From Alicyclobacillus_A sp963788285 (lineage in GTDB: Bacteria; Bacillota; Bacilli; Alicyclobacillales; Alicyclobacillaceae): DNA of 64,000 bases. The DNA lies in NCBI GenBank assembly GCA_963788285.1, contig CAWBGB010000016.1:124001-188000 (forward strand), given 5' to 3'. The notes beneath the pieces are model-generated. The model was given only the letters and a program-made list of their open reading frames with translations. It searched no databases and was not told the origin of the DNA. Below, piece by piece: positions 54,237 to 64,000 of this stretch. Within the stretch, counting starts at the first letter, position 1; the number at the start of each line of letters is the position of its first letter. A program made the position numbers and the translations under genes.

Positions 54237-55249
54237 GTTTGAGGGAACAAGGGATCCAAAACAAGCAGACAGCAGCAGGTCGATACGTTCTTGAACTCAA
54301 AGACGTCAGCAAAGTGTATGCAGGTCGCGGTCGCTCTACGGTAGCAGCTCATAAGGTGAACTTTACGGTGGAACCCGGGAAAATTGTTGCTCTGGTCGGA
54401 GAGAGTGGCAGCGGTAAAAGTACGTTGGCGCGGCTGATCACCGGAATCGAGAAACCGACGGAAGGTCACATCACGTTTGGAGAATGGCACGTTGAGTCTC
54501 TCAAGTCGAGGCAACTGCGGAATTATAGAAAGCACGTTCAGATGGTTTTCCAAGATCCGTTTTCCGCATTAAACCCACAAAACACCGTACTACACAGCAT
54601 TATGCGGCCCTTGCGCAGACACCTTCGGCTCAGCGAAGCTGAAGCCCGGGAACGCGCGCTCAGTATCATGTCCACCGTCAGACTGACACCTGTAGAACAG
54701 TTTATGAACAAGAAACCACACCAGTTGTCTGGCGGCCAGCGGCAACGATTGGTCATTGCCCGTGCTATTGCGCCGGAACCGGAGCTGATTGTCGCTGACG
54801 AACCTGTATCCATGCTGGATGTCTCGATTCGAGCGGATGTTCTTAATCTGATAGATGAAATTCGCCGCACACGCAACATGTCTGTGATTTACATTACACA
54901 TGACATGTTGAGTGCTCGCGTGTTGGCTGATGAAGTCATCGTCTTGTACCGTGGGCACATTGTCGAGCGGGGAACATCAGATGAAGTTCTCCGGAACCCA
55001 AGCCATCCGTATACCGAATTGTTGCTCGAATCGGTCCCAAATCCATTCGAACCTAAAGTGAGGACTGCGTCCAGGGTACCCGAGGTGGCCATGACCAGGA
55101 AACAGGTATTGGTTGCGCCTGTGAAAGGGACTGCAGGACAAGGATGTCCATTCGCGCCGCGTTGTCCGCATGTCATGGACCGGTGTAGAACATCCATTCC
55201 GTCATTGACTGGAGATAGTCGACATCAAACGGCGTGCTTCAAGAACTGA
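54233..55249 (+). CDS. ABC transporter ATP-binding protein (DppF/OppF type)
   Basis: A 338-residue ATPase. Walker A GESGSGKSTLAR, signature LSGGQRQRLVIARAI, Walker B LIVADEPVSMLDVSIR and switch THDMLSARVLAD. The C-terminal extension has GCPFAPRCPHVMDRC. It completes the five-component importer. ATG 54233 has GGAGGC nine bases before it and overlaps the preceding stop. Confidence 0.95.
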   Translation: MSLREQGIQNKQTAAGRYVLELKDVSKVYAGRGRSTVAAHKVNFTVEPGKIVALVGESGSGKSTLARLITGIEKPTEGHITFGEWHVESLKSRQLRNYRKHVQMVFQDPFSALNPQNTVLHSIMRPLRRHLRLSEAEARERALSIMSTVRLTPVEQFMNKKPHQLSGGQRQRLVIARAIAPEPELIVADEPVSMLDVSIRADVLNLIDEIRRTRNMSVIYITHDMLSARVLADEVIVLYRGHIVERGTSDEVLRNPSHPYTELLLESVPNPFEPKVRTASRVPEVAMTRKQVLVAPVKGTAGQGCPFAPRCPHVMDRCRTSIPSLTGDSRHQTACFKN

Positions 55250-55300
55250 TCAGTTTGGATGCTCGCTTCGAATACAGTACATCAAGATGGAGGCACCACA

Positions 55301-57643
55301 GTGATACGCTATCAAAACAAACATTTTCTCATTGATGACAAGAAGACGTTTCTGTATGGAGCCGAGTGTCACTATTTTCGGATCGACCCGTCACAGTGGG
55401 CCGACCGTTTGCAGAAAATCAAAGATGCTGGCTTCAATTTGGTGAGCACGTACGTACCCTGGATTTGGCATGAACCGAAAGAAGGTCAATTTGATTTTGA
55501 AGGAACGACACATCCCCGTCGAAATCTCGTTGCATTCCTTGACCTGTGTGCCTCGTTTGGTCTGTATTGCATCGTACGACCAGGCCCATATGTGATGTCG
55601 GAGCTGAAAAACGAAGGGATACCTCAATGGTTGCTCGATGCCTATCCTGAGGTGATTGCGCGGACGAAATCTGGTGAAGTCCATCCGACACGTGTCGTGT
55701 CTTATCTCCATCCCACCTACTTACAAATTGTTGAGAAATGGTACAAGGAAGTGTGTTCCCGCGTTGCACCACGGTTGATTACCAATGGCGGACCGATTAT
55801 CATGTTCCAACTCGACAATGAAATAGGGATGTTACACTGGGTTACAAATACCGCGGACCACAATCCACATGCACTCCAACGTTTCGAAGTATATCAAAGT
55901 AGTGTGAAATCTCAGCCCCAAACCGAGCTCGCATCGCATTGGATGTGGGCAGAATTCGCTCGTCACGACTATGCCGAATACGTCAAGGTCTTGAAGCAAA
56001 TGGCAGAAGCGAACGGCATCAATGTACCTTTTATCGTTAACGTGCACGGTTTTAAGGATTTTTCCGTATACAGTCGCGGTGTGGATTACCCGATTGGATT
56101 GTCCCAACTGCGCGATGCGGCAGACGTGGACGACGTCGTCCTTGCAGGGGACTTCTATCCCGGCAAGATTGGCTATGACAATTTTCATGACCTTCTGCTG
56201 AGCTCAGCACTCACAGAGGCCGTTGGAAATCCCGAACAACCCCTGTTTTCTGCAGAGTTTCAATCAGGGCGGTTAGCAGACCGGCCCCGTGTGTATCCGA
56301 GTGACGTCGATTTGATTACTCGTCTTTGCGTGGCAAGTGGCATGAACGCACTCAATTACTACATGTACTGCGGCGGTGACAACGTTGAGGGCATTGGCCT
56401 GTTTGGTCGCCGTCATGAATGGCAAGCGCCAATTGCGTCAAATGGTGACCTGCGTCCATCGTACGGGGTTACAAGACACCTGGGCGAGTTGTTCAACACT
56501 TTTGGAGAAATGCTCTGTGAATCTCCAAAAGTGGCTGATACGTACATTGGGTTCTACCCCCCGTACTACGCCACCGAGGTGGTCAATCGCCAAGACCCGA
56601 CTGTGCAACGTGTGATTCAGGAAATCGTGTCGCAACGCGAACATTTCCACTTCGACGGAATGTGGCGATTGCTATCCGCAGGGAATATCTCTTATGGGGC
56701 TGTTGATGTTTTGAAGACCGACCTGGATGTCACACAATATCCGACGCTTTGGATGTGTACGACAAAGTACATGGACAGGGCCACCCAAGAAAAGCTTGTT
56801 GGCTATGTGAAGAATGGCGGCAACCTAATTCTTGGACCGCAGGTGCCCATGTATGATCTCAACGGCGAAATGTGTGAGATTCTCGCCCAAAACTGTGGAG
56901 TCTCCATCGTCTCGGAACATCACGGATACCACCGGGTTACTGTTTGTGATATAGACTCTGTCTTTTGTCGGCAATACACGGTGTTCGCAAAGCCTGACGA
57001 CGCGACACTGGTTGCGCATGGCGAACAGGGTGAAGAAGAAGTCACTGCTTATGTCCGCGGGCTGGGTCAAGGGCGTGTTCTGGTTCTCGGAGTTGGATTG
57101 ACGCATGAATACCAGTATCAGTTGGAAGTCATTCACCGGTTAGCGCATCTGATGGGTATTCAGCCACATCTCCAAGTGACGGATGAGAACGTCGTGGTCA
57201 CCGCTCGTACTGGTTCCACTGGCTCTCTGATTTCTATCATCAACGTTGACGATGTAGCGCGTGAGACTCGGGTTACCCGCGGACGCGAGGATGTATTTGA
57301 AGGAAACACTGTACATCTTGAACCAAGGTCCGGGAAGCTGCTGCCTGTCCAGTTCCAGTTGGCAGATGGCGTGATCATCAACTACAGCACCGTTGAGGTC
57401 GTTCGTGTCGATACAACCGAAGCAGGTATCGATGTTGAGGTATATGTGCCAGCAGGACAATCCGGAATCGTGTCCTGGGCGCTCGCCGAGGATATGCAAC
57501 TGGAAGCAGGGGGCTCCACTCAACTGGAGTTTGAGCCCGCCCATGGAAACAAGATTGTTCGGATTTCAGCAAGTTCCAATCCGCAGCGCGTGAGCTTCCG
57601 CGTTGTGTCCAACCATGCCTTTCCTAAAGTGGGTGCACATTGA
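55301..57643 (+). CDS. GH35 family beta-galactosidase-like glycoside hydrolase
   Basis: A 780-residue enzyme. The N-terminal TIM barrel has FRIDPSQWADRLQKIKDAG, STYVPWIWHEPKEGQFDFEG (cited as VPWIWHEPKEGQFDF) and YCIVRPGPYVMSELKNEGIP. The acid/base Glu is in QLDNEIG (near residue 172) and the nucleophile Glu probably in SAEFQSG (near 318). The C-terminal half has beta-sandwich character. No signal peptide, so it acts on imported oligosaccharides. The start is GTG 55301 with GGAGG seven bases upstream; the frame is open from 55259. It overlaps the GH2 gene. Confidence 0.88.
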   Translation: MIRYQNKHFLIDDKKTFLYGAECHYFRIDPSQWADRLQKIKDAGFNLVSTYVPWIWHEPKEGQFDFEGTTHPRRNLVAFLDLCASFGLYCIVRPGPYVMSELKNEGIPQWLLDAYPEVIARTKSGEVHPTRVVSYLHPTYLQIVEKWYKEVCSRVAPRLITNGGPIIMFQLDNEIGMLHWVTNTADHNPHALQRFEVYQSSVKSQPQTELASHWMWAEFARHDYAEYVKVLKQMAEANGINVPFIVNVHGFKDFSVYSRGVDYPIGLSQLRDAADVDDVVLAGDFYPGKIGYDNFHDLLLSSALTEAVGNPEQPLFSAEFQSGRLADRPRVYPSDVDLITRLCVASGMNALNYYMYCGGDNVEGIGLFGRRHEWQAPIASNGDLRPSYGVTRHLGELFNTFGEMLCESPKVADTYIGFYPPYYATEVVNRQDPTVQRVIQEIVSQREHFHFDGMWRLLSAGNISYGAVDVLKTDLDVTQYPTLWMCTTKYMDRATQEKLVGYVKNGGNLILGPQVPMYDLNGEMCEILAQNCGVSIVSEHHGYHRVTVCDIDSVFCRQYTVFAKPDDATLVAHGEQGEEEVTAYVRGLGQGRVLVLGVGLTHEYQYQLEVIHRLAHLMGIQPHLQVTDENVVVTARTGSTGSLISIINVDDVARETRVTRGREDVFEGNTVHLEPRSGKLLPVQFQLADGVIINYSTVEVVRVDTTEAGIDVEVYVPAGQSGIVSWALAEDMQLEAGGSTQLEFEPAHGNKIVRISASSNPQRVSFRVVSNHAFPKVGAH

Positions 57644-59724
57644 TGAAGCTGAGCCTCAATGGATTGTGGAGATATGAACCGGTCGAGAGGGTGACAATCA
57701 CGGAGAACGGGGTCGTTACTTCGCGCGACGACCTCCCCCCAGCGGCACAAATGGAGATTCCACAAAACTGGGAGCTGGGGGGGCTCCATGACTTCAACGG
57801 ACGCGTTCGCTTTACGAGGAAGTTTCAGCTGTCTTCGCTGCCGAACGAACGAATGTTCCTCACGTTCCGTGGTGTTGATTATCAAGCCACCGTCTTCTTA
57901 AACGGTGTAGAACTTGGAACTCATGTCGGGTACTTTCAAACGTTCGAGTATGAAGTCACCGATGTTCTCCGCTTGGAAAATGAACTGGTTGTGATGGTGG
58001 AATCACCACGTGAAGACGAAAAGACCCTGTGGCCGGACAGAAAGGTACTGATTAAGGGCGTCTTCAACCATCACGACGCTCGACCAGGTGGATGGAACCC
58101 GCAGTTAGGGCAGAGTAAGGGTACAGGTGGCATCTGGGGTGACGTGGCACTGGAGTCACGCCCCAATGCGTATGTCCAATCGGTGAAGTTACAAACGGTT
58201 CGTCTTGAAGGAGATTTCGCGTTTGTCCACGCCAATGTAACGGTCGATGCGTCACGGCGGTGTAATGGGTCGCTCACGCTGGACATTGCAGGGCAAACGT
58301 GCACACAACGTGTGTCTCTGCCAAATGGATTGTCGCACCATAGCCTAGTTGTGAAGGTTTCGAATCCAAAACTTTGGTGGACGTGGGATTTGGGTGAACC
58401 GCATCTGTACGATGTGAAAATCCGTCTCGAGGCGGAACAGCCGCACGAGGTGGTCGTAAAAACAGGGCTTCGTACTATCCAATACGACAAGTCTTCGGGC
58501 ATCTGGTACTTAAATGGAAACAGAATTTTTCTGCGCGGGACGAATGTCATTCCGACGCAGTGGCTGTCGAACTACACAAATGAAGTCATCTCGACGGATA
58601 TACGGCTGTTACGTGAAGGTAACGTAAATGCAGTGCGCGTGCATGCACATATCAACCGTCGGGAGTTCTACGAAGCTTGCGATGCCGCTGGCATTTTGGT
58701 ATGGCAGGACTTCCCGCTTCAGTGGAGTTATCTCGAAGAGAGTGACGTTTTAAGCTCAGCAAGCGCCCAAATCCAGGACATGGTTAACCAGTTCTACAAC
58801 CATCCGTGCATCTGCGCTTGGTGTTGCCATAACGAGCCCAGTACGAATGCGAATTCACTGGATTTATTGTTGTACCAAATCGTTCGTGGGATGGACGGCA
58901 CGCGATATGTCCATCAGCAATCTGATTTCAAGGAACATCCGTACTGGGGTTGGTACTTGGATGACTACACCGCGTTTCGTGAAGCACCGATGGGGCCCTT
59001 GGTTACGGAGTTTGGAGCGCAAGCATTTCCGAGCAAAGAAGTGATGGACGTAATTACCGGGGACGAAATGAATTGGGAGAAACTTGCCTACCATAACTTT
59101 CAGTGGGACGAGACCGTCAATATCGCAGGATTATCTTTGGAAGGCAGCATGGAACAAGTTATCGAGCGATCCCAGACCTATCAAGCGGAATTACTCAAGT
59201 TCATCGTGGAGAGCTATCGACGTCAGAAGTACAGCAAAGTAGGCGCTATATTCCAGTTCATGTTCATGGACTGTTGGCCCTCGGTTTCGTGGTCTGTTAT
59301 TGATGTCAATCGAGTTCCAAAGAAGGGCTATGAAGCGTTGCGGAAAGCGTACCAACCGGTAATTCCTTTGATGGTCCTACCACGCAAACGCTGGCTTCCA
59401 GGGCGCGTACTGTCGATTCCAGTATGGATTGTGAATGATACGCAAAATGTGGAGGAAAATGCGACTGTTCAAGTCAGGTTGACTCAAGGTGAGAATACAT
59501 GCGTGATTGCCGAGCAGACTGTTACGATAACGGCTGACAGCTGCCTTGAAGTGGAATCCGTGAAATATCAAATTCCCGGTGACGCTCAACCTGGGGAGTA
59601 TAAACTGGAGATTCTCATCCGCAGTCCCGAAGGTACAGACATCGCGAGCAACGATTATCGCATTGTCATTTCCGGTCCTGCACCAAACCAGTATGACGGT
59701 CCATCTGAAGCATTAAACGGATGA
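57643..59724 (+). CDS. GH2 family glycoside hydrolase (beta-mannosidase/galactosidase-like)
   Basis: A 693-residue GH2 enzyme. The sugar-binding N-terminal domain (LNGLWRYEP, FNGRVRFTRKF, FRGVDYQATVFLNGVELGTH) leads to an immunoglobulin-like domain and the barrel with IFLRGTNVIPTQW. The acid/base Glu is in CHNEPSTNA (about residue 398) and the nucleophile Glu in PLVTEFGAQAFPS (about 455). IWGDVALESRP is typical of beta-mannosidase-like GH2. No signal peptide. ATG 57643 overlaps the GH35 stop (TGATG). With GH35 it suggests stepwise hydrolysis of a beta-linked, possibly galactose- or mannose-containing, oligosaccharide. Confidence 0.9.
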   Translation: MKLSLNGLWRYEPVERVTITENGVVTSRDDLPPAAQMEIPQNWELGGLHDFNGRVRFTRKFQLSSLPNERMFLTFRGVDYQATVFLNGVELGTHVGYFQTFEYEVTDVLRLENELVVMVESPREDEKTLWPDRKVLIKGVFNHHDARPGGWNPQLGQSKGTGGIWGDVALESRPNAYVQSVKLQTVRLEGDFAFVHANVTVDASRRCNGSLTLDIAGQTCTQRVSLPNGLSHHSLVVKVSNPKLWWTWDLGEPHLYDVKIRLEAEQPHEVVVKTGLRTIQYDKSSGIWYLNGNRIFLRGTNVIPTQWLSNYTNEVISTDIRLLREGNVNAVRVHAHINRREFYEACDAAGILVWQDFPLQWSYLEESDVLSSASAQIQDMVNQFYNHPCICAWCCHNEPSTNANSLDLLLYQIVRGMDGTRYVHQQSDFKEHPYWGWYLDDYTAFREAPMGPLVTEFGAQAFPSKEVMDVITGDEMNWEKLAYHNFQWDETVNIAGLSLEGSMEQVIERSQTYQAELLKFIVESYRRQKYSKVGAIFQFMFMDCWPSVSWSVIDVNRVPKKGYEALRKAYQPVIPLMVLPRKRWLPGRVLSIPVWIVNDTQNVEENATVQVRLTQGENTCVIAEQTVTITADSCLEVESVKYQIPGDAQPGEYKLEILIRSPEGTDIASNDYRIVISGPAPNQYDGPSEALNG

Positions 59725-59828
59725 CCCAGTTCGCAAGGGATCAGGCTATCCGTTTCGACTAGATCCTTGGTTGTTACGAACTGATTCATCGAAATCTACT
59801 AGGTGTATCAGTATCATGATAACCCATA

Positions 59829-59867
59829 AGCCCCGTTGACCAGTTAGTTCTCTGAAACAACGGGGCT
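59829..59867 (+). terminator. Terminator of the beta-glycoside operon
   Basis: AGCCCCGTTG and CAACGGGGCT form a perfect 10-bp stem with a 19-base loop, followed by GATTTGT, about 100 bases after the GH2 stop. Confidence 0.7.
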
Positions 59868-59928
59868 GATTTGTATTCCCCATGGGTTTCAGAGACACGC
59901 CATATTGTCGTGGGTTAGAGTCTCATTA

Positions 59929-61301
59929 GGTGGTGTAAAATCTGAGGCTTGATATTGACGAAAAAGCCATCGAGTGCAACCTACTAAAGTGACACCAACC
60001 ACATTAGTAAAGGAGGCAACCTCGATGGCTTCTATGGATAAGATCGCACTTTTGGAGCTTATCCGCAAGATCGGTTTGGAGGATGGGGATATCGATTTTC
60101 TGCGGGAGGGTTTGAAGGTGCTCGCAGAAGCGGTGATGGATGCCGAGGTCAGTCAACTCATCGGTGCTGAGCGCTTCGAACGAAGCACTGAGCGCAAGAA
60201 TTACCGCAATGGATACCGACGAAGAGAGTGGGATACGAGGGTCGGAACCATTGAATTGCAAATTCCCAAGCTCCGGAAAGGCAGCTATTTCCCCAGTTTG
60301 TTAGAGCCAGTCGGGTGCAGAAGGCGTTACTCAATGTCGTCCAGGAAGCCTATGTGCATGGTGTGAGCACCCGTAAGGTTGATGAACTTGTTGAGTCGCT
60401 GGGCATCGGCGGAATCAGCAAGAGTGAAGTGTCTCGCATCTGCAAGGAGCTCGATGAGGTTGTCCATGCGTTTAAGAGTCGCCCACTTGAAGGTGAGTTC
60501 CCCTATGTTTGGCTAGATGCCACCTTCCCCAAGGTTCGTGAGGGTGGTCGGGTCCAGAGTATGGCGTTTGTCATTGCCGTTGGTGTGAAAGACACCGGCG
60601 AGCGCGAGGTGTTGGGCTTTGACCTTGGAACAAGCGAAGACGGTTCATTCTGGCTGACCTTTCTGCGGAGCCTGGTGGCAAGAGGGCTAAGGGGCGTCAA
60701 ACTGGCGATTAGTGATGCTCATGAAGGATTGAGAGCGGCGACTGAAACGACGCTGGTCGGAGCTACATGGCAGCGGTGCAGGGTCCATGTGATGCGCAAT
60801 GTACTGAGTCAGGTGTCAAAATCCTCACAAGCCATGGTGTCGTCGATTGTTCGCACGATTTTTGCCCAACCAACACAGGAGTCAGCGAAAGAACAACTCG
60901 CTGTGGTGGTACAGCAATTGAAGAGTCGGTTTCCGAAGGCGATGGATGTGTTGCAGAAAGCGGAGGAGGACGTACTGGCGTACATGGCATTTCCGAGAGA
61001 GCATTGGCGTCAGATTTGCTCAACCAATCCACTCGAGCGACTGAACCGAGAAATTCGCCGTCGTATGATAGACGTCGTTGGGGTCTTCCCAAACCGGGAC
61101 TCTGTGATCCGGCTCGTGGGAACCATTCTCCAAGAGCAACACGATGAATGGAGCATTGCACGCCGCTATTTCAGCTTGGAGTCGATGGCTAAGCTGACGG
61201 GCAACCAGGCGTTGTTGGCACCGACTTCAGTTCTACACAAATGACGCATGTCACTTAGTAGAAGCACTCGAAGAATTTCCACCACTTGACGGGACACTAC
61301 C
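59929..61301 (+). mobile_element. IS256-type insertion sequence (inactive frame)
   Basis: The ends are set by imperfect inverted repeats: GGTGGTGT at 59929 and the complement of GGTAGTGT at 61294-61301. Inner matches exist too (CGAGTGCAACCTACTAAAGTGACA versus CGAGTGCTTCTACTAAGTGACA, near the transposase). The 8 bases flanking each end (TCTCATTA and AAGTGCTT) differ, so no target duplication is seen and the exact ends are provisional. Confidence 0.7.
60025..61244 (+). pseudogene. IS256 family (mutator-type) transposase, frameshifted
   Basis: The N-terminal frame starts at ATG 60025 after AAAGGAGG and reads to YFPSLLEP, where one base is missing near 60309. The next frame continues without a gap as SRVQKALLNVVQEAYVHGVS. 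The DDE core has VWLDATFPKVREGG (first Asp), VKLAISDAHEGLRAA (second Asp), WQRCRVHVMRN and the Glu in STNPLERLNREIRRR. The rest is complete to the usual C-terminus. IS256 members do not normally use programmed frameshifting, so this is a lesion or sequencing error. Confidence 0.9.
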
Positions 61302-62397
61302 AAGTGCTTGGACCCGTTACACATTTCACGTTTACAGAATGCCGCTTAACATCTTGGGGTTTCTCGATATCTAGCTAACTCGCACTAAACGCAAACGACA
61401 AACGAAGCACGGAAAAACCGGTACGACACTTAACCTTGGGGCAACGACCCTGCCGGGCAGCAAACTACTGGTCTCCACCCTTTGAAGGCAGAACGAAGGA
61501 ATGAAACGGGACGAAATGAGGACCCTGTGAGACATGGGAGGGTGAGCCGCAAAGGTGCATGTGGAGCTCCACTGTGCAGCCATATTCTAGCAAAAGGGGC
61601 ATACCCCTTATTTGAGTGACCTTTGTGGTCCAGAACCTTCGTTATTGTGATTGTCGACCCGAATCGTCTGCTGAGTCAACTGCGAAATACTGCGAATGAG
61701 CTAGAATACGCGAGAAAACGAAAGAACATAGAGGGAGTTATGCGCAAAGTGGCTTCTACCACGTCTTCTGTTCTAGCATACGCTTTAAACGGGTAGAAGC
61801 CGTCCTGAATCTGTACTAAAGCTATCATCCAACTAACCAGGGTGATGAAATCCTGCGAATGAGCGAGTATTCGTGAGAAAAACCCTAATTCGTGAGGGAG
61901 TTTAGCAACGAGACATAACAAACGTTTCCGTACGTTCAAAATTACCACATGTCGTCCGTGTGGATTTTCACTAATCATCCTGAAAACACGAGAAGGAAAA
62001 AAAAAATGAATCAAACGGACATAATGGTACAGTCTCACGGATGCGGATGGCAATTTCACTTTAAATACATCCCCACTCATGGGGAACCGACCGAACACAC
62101 GCCGACGTAACACTTCCGTAGCATCATCCGTATCCTGACACACAATACAGCACTTATGTACGTTGGGCACTCCATGTACAGAATTCGGCCTTGTGATCCG
62201 CATTCAAGGACTAACCCGGTGACCAACAATATGATATTTCCTGTGGTGAGAACAGGCATGGAGTTAATATTGGACGCAAGAATTGCTGAAGCCGAACGTG
62301 CTGAGAAGGAGGAACGGAGTACTGCACTGGCTTTGGAGAAAGTACCGTAATCAGCTAAGGGCACGGAACAATAGTTCTAGCCAGTAAAAAATATAAA
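61302..62397. other. Intergenic stretch with a diverged direct repeat
   Basis: About 1.1 kb between two insertion sequences without a supported gene. Two related segments, at about 61686-61740 and 61850-61908, share CTGCGAATGAGC, then a variable AG.AT.CG.GAGAAAA and GAGGGAGTT. Each holds a small dyad (GCGAAT/ATTCGT in the second). The origin of this repeat is unknown. Confidence 0.5.
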
Positions 62398-64000
62398 GGG
62401 GCTGTCCCAAAACCCATCGTAAGACGGGGGAGGGGACAGCCCCCTTTGTTTTTAGTTGTCTATTTTTTGCTTGCTGTGCGACAAGGTGGCTCTTCCTACG
62501 CCGAGAAGGCGGCCCTCTTCATCAGATTGTGAGCTAAACTTACGAGCCCCACTTCGATGTGCGTCTTTAATAAGCCCCGCAGGTGAAATCTGCGGAACCC
62601 GCGATTAGCTTTTAGTTGCCCAAACACGCTCTCAACCTCCACCATACGTCTGACTGAGAGTTCTCGGCCTTCCTCGCTTGACAGACGTTCCCTCGTAATT
62701 TGTTTGTATATTTGGAGCTCGCGACTTACGCCAATTTGCCGGTTGCCCAACCCTTTCGTACACCGAGCTCGTAGCGGGCATGTTCCACAGGCGTCACATC
62801 TGTAATATCTTTTCTTCACTCGGTATCCAGTCTCAGTGTTCTCGTATCTTTCGTATCGAAAGGTCAATCGTTGGTCCGCTGCACAGATGTACTCATCTCG
62901 TTCCTCGTCGTATTCCCAGTTCTCATACCGACTGATGTCTGCTTTCCAACGCTTCGTCCGCTCCTTGTGATAAGTGTTGTATTTCACGTACGCAGTGATT
63001 TGATGTTGCTCAAGGTATGTATAGTTCTCTTCACTCCCGTATCCTGCGTCTGCAATGACGGCCTTCGGAGCCACACCCAACCGCTCCCGAACCTGTTCTA
63101 GATGAGGGATTAGGCAACGCGTGTCAGTCGGTCTCTGGTGAATGCTGAAACCGACAATGAACTGGTTCTCTGTACCCACTTGAACGTTGTATCCGGGCTT
63201 GAGTTGCCCGTTTCTCATATGGTCCTCTTTCATCCGCATGAAGGTTGCATCCGGATCGGTCTTACTGTAGTTGTTTCGCCCTTGGAATACCGATTGTTGA
63301 GCCTCGTACTTCCGACACCGAGGCAGGTAATCCTTGCGAAACTTATGAACTGCCTTACGTAGTGGTTTATTGGTCTTATCCTCTGCCAAACGTTGCTCTA
63401 GCCGGGATACGGTCTCTTCGAGCTGCGCGGCCGTGATCACTTGCCCTTCGCCTAGTTCCTCCAGATCCCGTTCTCCGTACTCCTTTTGTTCCTGTTGGTT
63501 GATTTCATCAATCTCGGTCAAAAGTTGACGAATCTGGGTCTGCAGCTTTTCCTGATACCGGTCTGTGGACTTTTTCCATACAAAGGTATAGCGATTGGCG
63601 TTGGCCTCGATTTTCGTTGCCGTCGAGGAAATAGTGTTCCATGGTGACGTATCCTTCTTCGATAAGCAGTTGTAATACAGCCGCGAATACGTCGTCGATG
63701 AGACCTTTCATTCGTTGCGAACGGAATCGATTAATGGTTCGAAAGTCTGGAGTCTGTCGTGCAGCGAGCCACATGAAGGGAATATTCTCGCGAAGCGCCT
63801 TAGCGATTTGGCGGGAGGAGTAGATCTTCTGGGTATATGCGTAGACCAGGACTTTGGTGAGCATCTTCGGATGAAAGCTGCTACGGCCTCCACCGGGATA
63901 GTACTTCAGGAACACATCATCACTGATGCGGTTAACAGCCTCATTGACGACGCGTACGACGTGACCTGGCGGAATCAGTTCCTCTAAATCCATTGGAAGA
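62398..64000 (-). mobile_element. IS1182-type insertion sequence (partial, runs off the window)
   Basis: The downstream end of the element is GGGGCTGTCCCAAAA at 62398, a terminus typical of this group. Together with GGGGACAGCCCC at 62434-62445 it forms a subterminal hairpin that also serves as transposase terminator. The other end lies beyond the window. Confidence 0.75.
62496..63998 (-). pseudogene. IS1182 family transposase, frameshifted and partial
   Basis: The N-terminal part begins outside the window: the in-frame codons before ATG 63993 read LP, as in the family sequence LPMDLEELIPPGH. It runs through PGGGRSSFHPKMLTKVLVYAYTQ and DFRTINRFRS to HYFLDG. One extra A near 63617 shifts the frame; the other frame resumes TKIEANANRYTFVWKK and continues to YSKTDPDATFMRMK, AVIADAGYGSEENY, six Cys (CDACGTCPLRARC and others) and VESVFGQLKANRGFRRFHLRG. 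All catalytic positions are present apart from the frame break. Confidence 0.88.

Noticed and set aside
60300..60320. Programmed frameshift in the IS256 transposase
   Set aside because: There is no slippery heptamer at the break (GAGCCAGTCGG), and this family encodes its transposase in one frame.
61676..62203. 175-codon minus-strand frame
   Set aside because: No start context, no family, and its two internally similar segments are explained by the DNA repeat there.
1..64000. tRNA or rRNA genes
   Set aside because: I looked for cloverleaf-type GGTTCGAATC motifs and rRNA-like conserved stretches in the gaps and found none that I could support.

Overview
The window looks like chromosome of a Gram-positive, spore-former-type Bacillota, most like the Alicyclobacillus group. 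This is inferred from strong purine-rich ribosome binding sites, GTG/TTG starts, lipoprotein-type binding proteins, a Qox-type quinol oxidase operon, a pheB-hom pair and the family mix; no rRNA or species marker is present. A mobile, plasmid-derived block sits in the middle.

Region 1 (0-34.9 kb) is housekeeping and metabolic: the end of polX, an FMN 2-hydroxyacid oxidase, pyruvate carboxylase, glutathione peroxidase, a radical SAM protein, pheB-hom, an isochorismatase-like hydrolase, a MarR/ABC-2 export operon, an aminotransferase, an M29 aminopeptidase, two paralogous glycosyltransferases flanking a PIG-L deacetylase, a cold shock protein, a decayed FUSC-type membrane protein gene, an alpha-glucoside operon (LacI regulator, three ABC components, GH13), a quinone-reductase-like MDR protein, a PrsA-like membrane protein and the qoxABCD operon. 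Two unlisted-size single-helix proteins (40 and 39 aa) lie just upstream of qoxA.

Region 2 (34.9-48 kb) is a mosaic of mobile elements and plasmid maintenance genes. It holds two copies of one group II intron, an IS110 element, a rep-parA-partner module with intragenic 21-bp repeats and an attenuator-like rep leader, an IS1182-type remnant, and a second CopG-like/rep-like module. The IS110 upstream region folds into two guide-bearing loops (a bridge RNA). The donor loop matches both ends of the element and the target loop matches the left flank, which is the group II intron. The right flank is a different sequence (a decayed partner-gene copy) that also fits the target loop, so the element now joins two former target sites.

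Region 3 (48.4-59.7 kb) is a carbohydrate locus: LacI regulator, a five-gene oligopeptide-type ABC importer, and GH35 and GH2 glycosidases, all in one direction with short gaps or overlaps. It probably imports and hydrolyses beta-linked oligosaccharides.

Region 4 (59.9-64 kb) has a frameshifted IS256 element and a frameshifted IS1182 element that runs off the window.
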